A stretch of 64,000 nt of DNA, from positions 283,707 to 347,706 of the forward strand of contig NZ_JBKBEX010000004.1 of the NCBI RefSeq assembly GCF_047303325.1, given 5' to 3'. Within the stretch, counting starts at the first letter, position 1. Every line of letters starts with the position of its first letter. This document shows positions 16,987 through 25,416 of the stretch, one piece after another. The DNA comes from Polaromonas sp047303325 (GTDB taxonomy: Bacteria > Pseudomonadota > Gammaproteobacteria > Burkholderiales > Burkholderiaceae_C). Under the pieces are notes generated by a model. The model saw only the letters and a program-made list of their open reading frames with translations, ran no database searches and had not been told where the DNA came from. Both the position numbers and the translations under genes were made by a program.

Positions 16987-17657
16987 GTGGAGGGAAGCTC
17001 AAAGTGGATGGAGCGCGGGTCGGGCGCGGCCTGGTGTTGGATGGTGGCCAGCAGCGGCGCCTGCAGTGTTTTCCGCAGGAAGGCGATGTTGTCCTCTTGC
17101 GCCAGCATGGCGGCATCGACGTGGTTGGCCACCCAGCCCGCCAGCGTGAGGCCGCGTGCGCGTATCGCTTCGGCGCTGAGCAGCGCGTGGTTCAGGCAAC
17201 CCAGGCGCAGGCCGACCACCAGCAGCACCGGCAGGCCCAGGGCCTGGGCCAGGTCGGCGCCGGTTTCGCTGTCCGACAGCGGCACCAGGAAGCCGCCTGC
17301 GCCTTCCACCACCACGGCGTCAGCAAGCTGCGCGAGGCGGCGCTGGCAGGCCACCAAATGGGCGATGTCGATCTGTGTGCCGGCACGGGCCGCGGCGATG
17401 TGCGGCGACACCGGGTCGGGCAGCAGCACCGGGTTGTCGAGTTCGGGCGGCACGCGGTAATTGGAGGCGGCGCGCAGCGCGAGCACGTCTTCATTGACCT
17501 CTTCGCCACTGACCTGAACCGTGCCCGCCGCTACCGGCTTCATGCCGACGACGCGCACATGGTGGCGGGCCAGTGCGTGCAGCAGTCCGGCGCTGGCCAG
17601 GGTCTTGCCGACGCCGGTGTCGGTGCCGGTCACAAACAGCGACAGCGCTTCAGTCAC
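16977..17657 (-). CDS. bioD: Dethiobiotin synthetase
   Basis: A 226-residue ATP-dependent carboxylase closing the ureido ring of dethiobiotin. The P-loop FVTGTDTGVGKT lies at residues about 8-19. The MKPVAAG segment and VVEGAGGFLVPL are diagnostic. The frame is open upstream into bioA, but the start is set at GTG 17657, which gives the family's usual length and puts the P-loop at the N-terminus. This start overlaps the bioA stop by eight bases, so translational coupling is likely. Confidence 0.93.
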   Translation of the reverse strand: MTEALSLFVTGTDTGVGKTLASAGLLHALARHHVRVVGMKPVAAGTVQVSGEEVNEDVLALRAASNYRVPPELDNPVLLPDPVSPHIAAARAGTQIDIAHLVACQRRLAQLADAVVVEGAGGFLVPLSDSETGADLAQALGLPVLLVVGLRLGCLNHALLSAEAIRARGLTLAGWVANHVDAAMLAQEDNIAFLRKTLQAPLLATIQHQAAPDPRSIHFELPSTWQ

Positions 17658-18984
17658 GCGCACCGCCTTCTTCAGCCAGCGTGGCCTCCAGCGCCGCCAG
17701 CGCGCCGCGCGCCAGGTGCTGGGCGGATTCCGCATCCATCACATAAGGCGGCATGGCGTAAATCGTCTGGCCTATGGGCCGCAGCAGCACGCCGTTGGCC
17801 ATCGCGTGCTGCGTGTAGCGGCGCGCGAAGTGGGGGAGGCTGCCGGGCTCTACGTCCCAGGCCCAGATCATGCCCAGACGGCGCGCGTGCCGCACGGCGC
17901 GGTGCTGCGTGAGGGGCGCGAAAGCCGCATCCAGCATCCGGGCTGTTTCGGTGTTTCGCGCAAGGGCATTGGTCTGCTCGAACAGCTCCAGCGTGGCCAG
18001 CGCCGCGCGGCAGGCCAGCGGGTTGCCGGTGTAGGAATGCGAATGCAAGAAACCGCGCGCCACCTCGTCGTCGTAAAAGGCTTCATAGACCGCGTCGGTG
18101 GTCAGCACGGCCGACAGCGGCAGCGTGCCGCCGGTCAATCCTTTGGATAGGCAGATGAAGTCGGGCCGTATGCCGGCCTGCTGGTGGGCGAACATGGTGC
18201 CGGTGCGGCCGAAGCCGGTGGCGATTTCGTCGGCGATCAAATGCACCTCGTAGCGGTCGCACAGCGCGCGCGCTTCCTGGAGGTAGGCTGCATCGTGCAT
18301 GGCCATGCCGGCGGCGCACTGCACCAGGGGCTCGACGATGAGTGCGGCGGTCTGCGCATGGTGCTGTTCCAGCCAGGCCTGCAGGCCCGCGGCGGTGCGG
18401 CGTGCCGTGTCCGCCGGGCTTTCGCCGGCCAGGGCGCCGCGCGCGTCGGGGCTGGGCACGGTGGCGGCCAGCCGCACCAGGGGAGCATAGGCCTCGCGAA
18501 AGAGTGCGATGTCGGTCACCGCCAGCGCGCCCACGGTTTCGCCGTGGTAGCCGCCGGCGAGACCAATGAAGCGGCTTTTTTCGGGCCGGCCACTGTTGCG
18601 CCAGTAATGCGCGCTCATCTTGAGCGCGATCTCGGTGGCGCTGGCGCCGTCGCTGCCGTAAAAGGCATGGCCCAGACCTGTCAGCGCACCCAGGCGCTCG
18701 GAGAGTTCCACCACGGGCTGGTGTGTGAAGCCGGCCAGCATCACGTGGTCCAGCGTGTCGAGCTGATCCCGCAGCGCCGCCTTGATGTGCGGATGGCCGT
18801 GGCCGAAGAGGTTGACCCACCAGGAGCTCACGCCGTCCAGGTAGCGCCTGCCTTCAAAGTCGTAAAGCCACACGCCTTCGGCGCGCGCGATGGGCACGGG
18901 CGGCTGGGCCTCGTGCAGCTTCATCTGCGTGCAGGGGTGCCACACATGGCGCAGGCTGCGCCGGATCATCGCTGCGTTGTCCAT
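17650..18984 (-). CDS. bioA: Adenosylmethionine-8-amino-7-oxononanoate aminotransferase
   Basis: A 444-residue class III PLP aminotransferase using S-adenosylmethionine as amino donor to make 7,8-diaminopelargonate. The diagnostic HVWHPCTQMK motif lies at the N-terminus. VSSWWVNLFGHGHP, FYGSDGASATEIALKM and DEIATGFGRTG follow, with the PLP lysine in FICLSKGLTGG. Length is slightly above E. coli BioA (429). It follows panD by 41 bp on the same strand, so the biotin genes may be read from the panD promoter. Confidence 0.96.
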   Translation of the reverse strand: MDNAAMIRRSLRHVWHPCTQMKLHEAQPPVPIARAEGVWLYDFEGRRYLDGVSSWWVNLFGHGHPHIKAALRDQLDTLDHVMLAGFTHQPVVELSERLGALTGLGHAFYGSDGASATEIALKMSAHYWRNSGRPEKSRFIGLAGGYHGETVGALAVTDIALFREAYAPLVRLAATVPSPDARGALAGESPADTARRTAAGLQAWLEQHHAQTAALIVEPLVQCAAGMAMHDAAYLQEARALCDRYEVHLIADEIATGFGRTGTMFAHQQAGIRPDFICLSKGLTGGTLPLSAVLTTDAVYEAFYDDEVARGFLHSHSYTGNPLACRAALATLELFEQTNALARNTETARMLDAAFAPLTQHRAVRHARRLGMIWAWDVEPGSLPHFARRYTQHAMANGVLLRPIGQTIYAMPPYVMDAESAQHLARGALAALEATLAEEGGARD

Positions 18985-19025
18985 GAGGCCTTGTGTGAAG
19001 GAGGCGGGGAAAGACCTGAAACGGC

Positions 19026-19406
19026 TCAGGGCTGCTGCACCGGGATGGTGGAGCGCTCTTCCTTGATGCGGTTGTCGGGGTTCACGAACACCAGCTTGGG
19101 GCTGAAGCCCGCAACGTGCTCTTCATGCACCTGCGCGAAGGCGGCGATGATGACCAGGTCGCCCACCGCGGCACGGCGCGCTGCGGAGCCGTTGACCGAG
19201 ATGATGCGGCTGCCGCGTTCGGCGCGTATCGCATAGGTGATGAAGCGCTCGCCGTTGTTGATGTTCCAGATGTGCACCTGCTCGTTCTCGGCCAGGTTGG
19301 CGGCGTCCAGCAGGTCTTCGTCGATGGCGCAGGAGCCCTCGTAGTTGAGTTCGCAGTGCGTCACCGCGGCGCGGTGGATTTTTGATTTAAGCAGGGTTCT
19401 GAACAT
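19026..19406 (-). CDS. panD: Aspartate 1-decarboxylase proenzyme
   Basis: A 126-residue proenzyme that self-cleaves between Gly24 and Ser25 (in LNYEGSCAID) to make the pyruvoyl cofactor and then converts aspartate to beta-alanine for pantothenate. The lysine at the N-terminus, the VHIWNINNGER segment and the SRIISVNGSAARRAAVGD region match the family. Length is typical. It is the first gene of the long minus-strand cofactor string and diverges from nadC, so aspartate use for beta-alanine and for NAD synthesis is encoded on either side of one promoter region. Confidence 0.96.
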   Translation of the reverse strand: MFRTLLKSKIHRAAVTHCELNYEGSCAIDEDLLDAANLAENEQVHIWNINNGERFITYAIRAERGSRIISVNGSAARRAAVGDLVIIAAFAQVHEEHVAGFSPKLVFVNPDNRIKEERSTIPVQQP

Positions 19407-19569
19407 GGTGATGGGCGTGGATCAAAATAGGGGCAAGGGGAGCGCCATTGTGAGTGGGCGCTTCGCGGCGTTCAGGCATCTGGCCGGCCGCTGTAACATT
19501 CGCGACAGTTTTACGCTCTATTTAATAGTTTAGTGCACGGTATGGTGCCCATTCTTTCTTAGATTGCTC
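19407..19569. promoter_or_regulatory. Divergent promoter region between panD and nadC
   Basis: This 163-bp gap separates the two divergent cofactor gene strings. The nadC-proximal part is AT-richer than its surroundings (CTCTATTTAATAGTTTAG at 19514-19531), followed by TATGGT as a possible -10 hexamer. No repressor-type inverted repeat was convincing. Confidence 0.45.
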
Positions 19570-20439
19570 ATGAAAAAGTCATTTAATTTCTCCAGCCAGG
19601 CACTGGCCGACTTGGCCCAGGCCGACGCCGCGCGCGCGCTCGCCGAGGACATAGGCGCCGGCGACCTGACGGCCGGCCTGATCGATGCGGCCCGCCAGAC
19701 GCGGGCCCAGGTGCTGGCGCGCGAAAGCGCCGTCATCTGCGGCAGTGCCTGGGTGGAGGCCACGGTGCGGCAGCTTGACCCGCAGGCCCAGCTACTCTGG
19801 CATGTGAAGGACGGCGAGCGCTGCGAAGCCGGCCAGGTGGTGTTCGAGGTGCGCGGACGGGCTCGCGCCCTGCTTTCGGCCGAACGCACCGCGCTCAATT
19901 TTCTGCAGCTGCTCAGCGCCGTGGCGACCAAGACGGCGGTCTACGTCGACATCGTGAAGGGCACGCGCGCGCAGATCGTCGACACGCGCAAGACCCTGCC
20001 CGGCCTGCGGCTCGCGCAGAAATACGCCGTGGTGGCGGGTGGCGGCACCAACCACCGGGTCGGTTTGTACGACGCGGTGCTGATCAAGGAAAACCACATC
20101 GCGGCGGCCGGCGGCATCGCGCAGGTGCTGGCACGCGCGGCCGAAGTCGCCGCGCAGGCCGATTTTGTGCAGATTGAAGTCGAGAACCTGGGCGAGCTGG
20201 CCCAGGCCCTGGACGCCGGCGCGCGCATGATCCTGCTGGACAACATGAGCCTGCCGGACCTGAAAGAGGCCGTGCGCATCAACGCCGGGCGCGCCGTGCT
20301 GGAGATTTCCGGCGGCGTCACCCTGGACGGCCTGCGCACCCTGGCCGAAACCGGCGTGGACCGCATCTCCATAGGCACGCTGACCAAGGACGTGCGGGCG
20401 ATTGATTTTTCCATGCGCTTTGATGCGCAGGCGGTGTGA
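19570..20439 (+). CDS. nadC: Nicotinate-nucleotide pyrophosphorylase (quinolinate phosphoribosyltransferase)
   Basis: A 289-residue enzyme turning quinolinate and PRPP into nicotinate mononucleotide. Conserved segments are the DIGAGDLTAGL start, TALNFLQLLSAVAT, DTRKTLPGLRLAQKYAV (PRPP- and quinolinate-binding basic residues), GGGTNHR, IKENHI and the EISGGVTLDGL barrel end. ATG 19570 is preferred over an in-frame TTG two codons earlier; neither has a clear ribosome site. It is followed by nadA after two bases. Confidence 0.95.
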   Translation: MKKSFNFSSQALADLAQADAARALAEDIGAGDLTAGLIDAARQTRAQVLARESAVICGSAWVEATVRQLDPQAQLLWHVKDGERCEAGQVVFEVRGRARALLSAERTALNFLQLLSAVATKTAVYVDIVKGTRAQIVDTRKTLPGLRLAQKYAVVAGGGTNHRVGLYDAVLIKENHIAAAGGIAQVLARAAEVAAQADFVQIEVENLGELAQALDAGARMILLDNMSLPDLKEAVRINAGRAVLEISGGVTLDGLRTLAETGVDRISIGTLTKDVRAIDFSMRFDAQAV

Positions 20440-20441
20440 AC

Positions 20442-21557
20442 ATGCAAACAGCCGTGCCAATTCGCGTCGATTACGAGCAGCCCGAGGCGGCCGGCGCCTG
20501 CAGCACGCACCAGGCCTGGGCTCGCGTGCCGGCCGAACCCACCCAGGCCGAGCGCGCCGCGCTCAAAACCCGCATACGCGAACTGCTCAAGGCGCGCAAC
20601 GCCGTCATGGTGTCGCACTATTACGTGCATCCCGACCTGCAGGATCTGGCCGAAGAAACCGGCGGCCTGGTCTCGGACTCGCTGGAGATGGCGCGCTTCG
20701 GCCGCGACCATGCGGCGCAGACCCTGGTGGTGTCCGGCGTGCGTTTCATGGGCGAGACGGCAAAGATTCTGTCGCCCGAAAAGCGCGTGCTCATGCCTGA
20801 CCTGGACGCGACCTGCTCGCTGGACCTAGGCTGTCCGGCCGCTGAATTCAGCGCCTTCTGCGATGCCCATCCGGACCGTACGGTCGTGGTCTACGCCAAC
20901 ACCAGCGCGGCCGTGAAGGCGCGTGCCGACTGGCTGGTGACATCGAGCTGCGCGCTCGACATCGTGCGCGCGCTGAAAGACCAGGGCCAGAAAATCCTCT
21001 GGGCGCCGGACCGGCACCTGGGCGGCTACATCCAGCGCGAGACCGTCGCCGACATGGTTTTCTGGAACGGCGCCTGCATCGTGCACGACGAGTTCAAGGC
21101 CTTTGAGCTGCAGGCCCTGAAGGCCGAACACCCCGGTGCCAAAGTGCTGGTGCATCCCGAATCGCCCGCCGACGTGGTCGCGCTGGCCGATGCCGTGGGC
21201 TCCACCTCGGGCATCTTGAAGGCCGCGCGCGAGATGGACGCGAAAGAGTTTATCGTCGCCACCGACAACGGCATGATGCACAAGCTGCGCACGCTGAACC
21301 CGGGCAAAGTCTTTATCGAAGCGCCTACCGCCGGCAACAGCGCCACCTGCAAGAGCTGCGCCCACTGCCCCTGGATGGCCATGAACGGCCTGGCCGGGCT
21401 GGCGCAGGTGCTGGAAACCGGAACGAACGAAATCAAGGTCGATGCGGCGCTGGGCCAACGTGCCCGTTTGCCCATAGACCGCATGCTGGCCTTCACCGAA
21501 GCCTTGAAGGCAGGGCGGCCGGTCACGGGCCTGGTGCCTAACATAGGCGCGGCCTGA
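20442..21557 (+). CDS. nadA: Quinolinate synthase A
   Basis: A 371-residue [4Fe-4S] enzyme condensing iminoaspartate with dihydroxyacetone phosphate into quinolinate. VMVSHYYVHPDLQDLAEE, GVRFMGETAKIL and the DLGCP cysteine are visible. NTSAAVKA and VTSSCALDIV follow, as does the C-terminal CKSCAHCPWMAMN cluster region. An in-frame GTG at 20436 would overlap the nadC stop; the ATG at 20442 is chosen. nadB, which supplies iminoaspartate, lies about 3.9 kb downstream on the other strand. Confidence 0.95.
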   Translation: MQTAVPIRVDYEQPEAAGACSTHQAWARVPAEPTQAERAALKTRIRELLKARNAVMVSHYYVHPDLQDLAEETGGLVSDSLEMARFGRDHAAQTLVVSGVRFMGETAKILSPEKRVLMPDLDATCSLDLGCPAAEFSAFCDAHPDRTVVVYANTSAAVKARADWLVTSSCALDIVRALKDQGQKILWAPDRHLGGYIQRETVADMVFWNGACIVHDEFKAFELQALKAEHPGAKVLVHPESPADVVALADAVGSTSGILKAAREMDAKEFIVATDNGMMHKLRTLNPGKVFIEAPTAGNSATCKSCAHCPWMAMNGLAGLAQVLETGTNEIKVDAALGQRARLPIDRMLAFTEALKAGRPVTGLVPNIGAA

Positions 21558-21571
21558 CGGGCGCCCAGCAC

Positions 21572-23332
21572 GTGGCGCACGCGGTTTCAGCGCTCATCGA
21601 TTTCACCGACCCCCGCCAGCCCGAGGGGCCGCGTTTGCGCCAGGCCTTTGGCGCAGCCCGCGAAGTACTGGTGGCGCGGCGGCCCGAGGAGGTGCGCGCG
21701 GTGCTGGACGCCGCGCAGGCCGCGGCACGGCAAGGCGCCTGGTGCGTGGGCTATTTGCGTTATGAAGCCGCGCCTGCTTTTGATGCCGCGCTGGCCGTGC
21801 ACCCGGCTGATGGGCCTTTGGCCTGGTTTGCCGTGCATGACGCGGCGCTGCCCTGGCCTGGTCCGGTACAAGAGGCATCACCGCAGCTTCAGTGGCAGGA
21901 GGCGATGGCGCGCTCCGCGTTTGAGGCCGCGCTGGCCGAATTGCAACGCGCGATTGCCGATGGCGAGTACTACCAGGTCAATTTCACGGCGCAGATGCGG
22001 GCCGCGCTGGACGTCGATTCGCACAGCGCGCCGGCCCTGTTCCAGGCCCTGCAGCGCGCCCAGCCGGGCGGCTATGCGGCTTTTCTGGACACGGGCGAGG
22101 AGCAACTGCTGTCGGTGTCGCCCGAGCTGTTCTTCGACTGGCGCGAAGGTTTGCTCCTTACGCGGCCCATGAAAGGCACGGCGCCGCGCGGTGCCAATCC
22201 CGGGGACGATGCCGCGCTAGCCGAGGCCCTGCGCAATTCGCCCAAGGAGCGCGCCGAAAACGTGATGATCGTGGACCTGCTGCGCAACGACCTGTCGCGC
22301 ATCGCCGAACCTTTCAGCGTGCGTGTGCCGCGCCTGTTCCACACCGAGGCCCTGCCCGCGGTCTGGCAGATGACCTCGGACGTGGAGGCGCGCACGCGGC
22401 CCGGCTGCAGCCTGGCCGATGTGTTTGCCGCGCTGTTTCCCTGCGGCTCCATCACCGGTGCGCCCAAGGTGCGCGCCATGCGGGCGATTCACGCACTGGA
22501 GCCGGAGCCGCGCGGTGTGTATTGCGGGGCCATGGGTGTGCTGCGGCCCGGCGGCGGGACCACCTTTAACGTGCCGATCCGTACCGTGACCTTACGCGGC
22601 AATGAAGCCCGCTGCGGCATCGGCAGCGGCATCACCTCGGGCGCGACGACCGATGGCGAGTGGCGTGAATGGAGCCTTAAGCAGGCCTTTGTGCAACGCG
22701 CCAGCGCGCCCTTTGAGTTGCTGGAAACGCTGGGTCTGGCAGACGGCCAATTACGCGACGCCGATGCCCACCTGGCGCGCATGGCCCAAGCCGCGCAGCA
22801 CTTTGGCTACCCGTGGGATGCGCGGCATGTGCAGGGCGCATTGCAGTCAGTGGCCGATGCACACACCCAGGGCGCGTGGCGGGTCCGTTTGTTGCTGGAT
22901 GCACGGGGTCGTGCACGCGCCGAGGCCTATGCCTTACCGGCTTCACTTGCGCGTGTGCGCTTGCAACTGGCAAATCGTGCGTTGGACGAAGCACACGGCG
23001 AATTCGTCCGCTGCAAGACCACCCGGCGCGCCCATTACGACGCCTTCACACCCGCGCAGCCCGATGTGTTCGATACGCTGCTCTGGAACGCCGACGGCGA
23101 ACTGACGGAATGCACGCGCGGCAATGTGGCTTTTCTGCTGGACGGCCGCTGGGTCACGCCGCCGCTGCGCTGCGGCTTGCTGGCGGGTGTGGGGCGCGCC
23201 CGTGCGTTGCAGGACGGCCACATTCAGGAAGAAGCCGTGGTGCGTGTTGAGGACCTGCCGCGCGTGGAGGCGCTGGCTTTTGTTAACAGCCTGCGAGGCT
23301 GGATACCGGCGGATCTGGAGCGGCTTGCCTAG
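21572..23332 (+). CDS. pabB: Aminodeoxychorismate synthase component I fused to 4-amino-4-deoxychorismate lyase
   Basis: A 586-residue fusion for p-aminobenzoate (folate precursor) synthesis. Residues 1 to about 365 are a chorismate-binding PabB domain with RPMKGTAPRG (the active-site lysine motif), KERAENVMIVDLLRNDL and the FPCGSITGAPKVRAM signature. Residues about 375-586 are a class IV aminotransferase-fold PabC domain, with probable PLP Lys482 in RCKTTRRAHYDAF and NADGELTECTRGNVAF. The glutaminase partner PabA is not in this window. The frame starts with GTG at 21572, 14 bp after nadA. GC-rich, like its neighbours. Confidence 0.92.
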   Translation: MAHAVSALIDFTDPRQPEGPRLRQAFGAAREVLVARRPEEVRAVLDAAQAAARQGAWCVGYLRYEAAPAFDAALAVHPADGPLAWFAVHDAALPWPGPVQEASPQLQWQEAMARSAFEAALAELQRAIADGEYYQVNFTAQMRAALDVDSHSAPALFQALQRAQPGGYAAFLDTGEEQLLSVSPELFFDWREGLLLTRPMKGTAPRGANPGDDAALAEALRNSPKERAENVMIVDLLRNDLSRIAEPFSVRVPRLFHTEALPAVWQMTSDVEARTRPGCSLADVFAALFPCGSITGAPKVRAMRAIHALEPEPRGVYCGAMGVLRPGGGTTFNVPIRTVTLRGNEARCGIGSGITSGATTDGEWREWSLKQAFVQRASAPFELLETLGLADGQLRDADAHLARMAQAAQHFGYPWDARHVQGALQSVADAHTQGAWRVRLLLDARGRARAEAYALPASLARVRLQLANRALDEAHGEFVRCKTTRRAHYDAFTPAQPDVFDTLLWNADGELTECTRGNVAFLLDGRWVTPPLRCGLLAGVGRARALQDGHIQEEAVVRVEDLPRVEALAFVNSLRGWIPADLERLA

Positions 23333-23421
23333 GTAAAGGTAAAGCCCTCAGGGCTTGGCAATCGCCAGGACGAGGAGACAATGTGCCACGATAGCGTGAA
23401 CATTGGATTGAAAGGCAAGTC

Positions 23422-25017
23422 GTGCTGGAAGAACTGAAAATCTTGTTGAGCGGGGAGCCCCCTGCAGGGCCCCAGGAAGTAGCCGCCAAAAGGCAAGGCG
23501 ACCAACACCTGAACTTGGGCCAACTCGACGAGGCCGCGGCGTGTTACCAACAGGCGCTGTCGCTCAACCCGCGCTTTGCCGCTGCCTGTGTCGGCCTGGG
23601 ATTTTCTTTGGTTGAACAGCAGAAGTTCGCGGAAGCTGCCGTGGCACTTGAACGTGCCCTGGCGATAGACCCTTCTCTTGCCGACGCGCACTATCTGCTG
23701 GGCAAGGCGGCAAAGGCCCTTGACGACCACCCTGAATCAGTCCGGCATTTCACACAAGCGCTGGCACTCAAGCCGGACTTTGAATTTGCGTATCGCGATC
23801 TCTTCGATCTTTTGCTTGGAGCCGGCAAGACCGAGGATGCCAAAGCCGTCGTCAGAAGAGCCATTCTTGCTTTGCCCAACTCAGCGGAATTCCGCTTTTT
23901 GCTGGGTAACCAGCTGTTCAACCAGCGGGATTTTGCAGGCGCCATTTCTTGCTACGGCAAGGCGGTGGCGCTGGAGCCCACTGCGGCGGTCTCTTACAAG
24001 ATGATGGGCGACGCTTATGGGCATCTCGGCCAACACCCAAAGGCCGCCGAGTGTTATGAAAAGGCAATTGCCATCGACCCCGCCAACGCCGACATCCATG
24101 CAGCCCTTGGCAATGTCATGAGTGCGTCGGGACGAGGCGAGAAAGCCATGACGTGTTATCGGCGCGCGATTGAGCTCGCGCCTGAACATGTGGTCGCGCA
24201 TCGACTCCTTGGAAACGCTTTTCTGGAGCGCGGGGATAAAGAAGGTGCGATCGCCTGCTACCGGCGGGTTGTCGAACTACAGCCCGACAGCCCGGTGACG
24301 CATCTGGTGGCCGCCCTGTCAGGAGAGCACCGGGACAGCGCGCCCAGCGGCTACGTTGCACAGCTGTTTGATGAGTATGCGCAAACTTTTGACTCGCATC
24401 TGGTTCAAACACTGCATTACGATGCGCCGGAAAAACTGATGGATCTTGTCCGCGAGGTCTCCACTCCGGCGGTGAGGCAATGGTCTGTGCTGGATCTGGG
24501 TTGCGGCACAGGCTTGTCGGGCCTGGCCATTTCCCCTTATGCCAAAGAGCTGGTGGGGGTTGACCTCTCCGCCAACATGCTGGTGAGGGCTGAGGCGCGG
24601 CGCATCTACACCCGGCTTGAACATATGGACCTGCTAGCCATGATGAAAGAGGAGGCGGCCTCCAGCTATGACGTGCTGATCTCCACGGATGTCTTTGTCT
24701 ATATCGGGCGGCTGGACGGATTGTTCGGCGAAGCGCAAAGGCTGCTGCGTGCCGGCGGACTGTTCGCGTTTTCCGTGGAATCGCTTGACGCCGTCAACGA
24801 GGAAGCGCCGGACTCGCCGGATGCTCGCAATTTTCGTCTGAATACCACGGGCCGCTACACGCATTCTCTCGACTATTTGAACCGCATCGCTTTGCACAAT
24901 GGTTTCGAGATGCTGCGCATGAAGGAGATACAGGTCCGTGTGGAGGGCACCAAGGCTGTGCAGGGCTATCTGATGCTGTGGCGCCAGCGGGACGGCGGGG
25001 CGTCACTGCTGGCTTAA
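23422..25017 (+). CDS. TPR-repeat protein with C-terminal SAM methyltransferase domain
   Basis: A 531-residue protein. Residues about 20-300 hold some seven to eight tetratricopeptide repeats of the A..Y..AL.L.P type. A class I methyltransferase domain follows, with motif I VLDLGCGTGLSG at about 353-364 and later GVDLSANM and the post-motif region SYDVLISTDVFVYI. The TPR part should bind a protein substrate or partner, and the C-terminus then methylates it or a small molecule; the substrate is unknown. The start is GTG at 23422. Base composition is somewhat lower in GC than its neighbours. The stop codon overlaps that of the convergent isomerase in TTAA. Confidence 0.85.
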   Translation: MLEELKILLSGEPPAGPQEVAAKRQGDQHLNLGQLDEAAACYQQALSLNPRFAAACVGLGFSLVEQQKFAEAAVALERALAIDPSLADAHYLLGKAAKALDDHPESVRHFTQALALKPDFEFAYRDLFDLLLGAGKTEDAKAVVRRAILALPNSAEFRFLLGNQLFNQRDFAGAISCYGKAVALEPTAAVSYKMMGDAYGHLGQHPKAAECYEKAIAIDPANADIHAALGNVMSASGRGEKAMTCYRRAIELAPEHVVAHRLLGNAFLERGDKEGAIACYRRVVELQPDSPVTHLVAALSGEHRDSAPSGYVAQLFDEYAQTFDSHLVQTLHYDAPEKLMDLVREVSTPAVRQWSVLDLGCGTGLSGLAISPYAKELVGVDLSANMLVRAEARRIYTRLEHMDLLAMMKEEAASSYDVLISTDVFVYIGRLDGLFGEAQRLLRAGGLFAFSVESLDAVNEEAPDSPDARNFRLNTTGRYTHSLDYLNRIALHNGFEMLRMKEIQVRVEGTKAVQGYLMLWRQRDGGASLLA

Positions 25018-25373
25018 AGCTTTTCCTTGACGTAGGACGCGCGGTCCATGTCCACCATCTCCACGCTCAGCTGCACCATCAAACCCGCCGGCCGCGGCGT
25101 CAGGCGGCGCAACACCTGGGCGATGCGCTCGCCCAGGTCCTTCTTGGCTTCGGGTGTGCGGCCCGACAGCAGGCGCAGCTGGGCATGCACAAAAGCGCGT
25201 GAGGCCGGCGCGGTGCCGATTTCAAAATTGTCCAGCGCGACCAGCCGGGTTTTCAGGTCGGATTCGTTCTGTATTTCAGGGCTGGCGGCAACCGCCTGGT
25301 TCAGCGCCTGGAGCACTTCAGCCTTGGGAAAGCCGGCGAGGTTGCTGGAATATTCAACGGTTAAATGAGGCAT
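25014..25373 (-). CDS. 5-carboxymethyl-2-hydroxymuconate delta-isomerase family protein
   Basis: A 119-residue tautomerase-superfamily protein starting MPHLTVEYSSNL. The proline after the initiator Met is the expected catalytic base, and the spacing to RAFVHAQLRLLSGR fits the CHMI family, which acts in homoprotocatechuate breakdown. No other gene of that pathway is nearby, so it may serve another tautomerisation. The frame is open farther upstream but ATG 25373 gives the family length and has GGAG six bases before it. It lies 43 bp downstream of nadB. Confidence 0.82.
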   Translation of the reverse strand: MPHLTVEYSSNLAGFPKAEVLQALNQAVAASPEIQNESDLKTRLVALDNFEIGTAPASRAFVHAQLRLLSGRTPEAKKDLGERIAQVLRRLTPRPAGLMVQLSVEMVDMDRASYVKEKL

Positions 25374-25416
25374 AGGGGCTCCGGGTAAGAGTGGTGGGAA
25401 AAGGGTTCGAGAAGGC

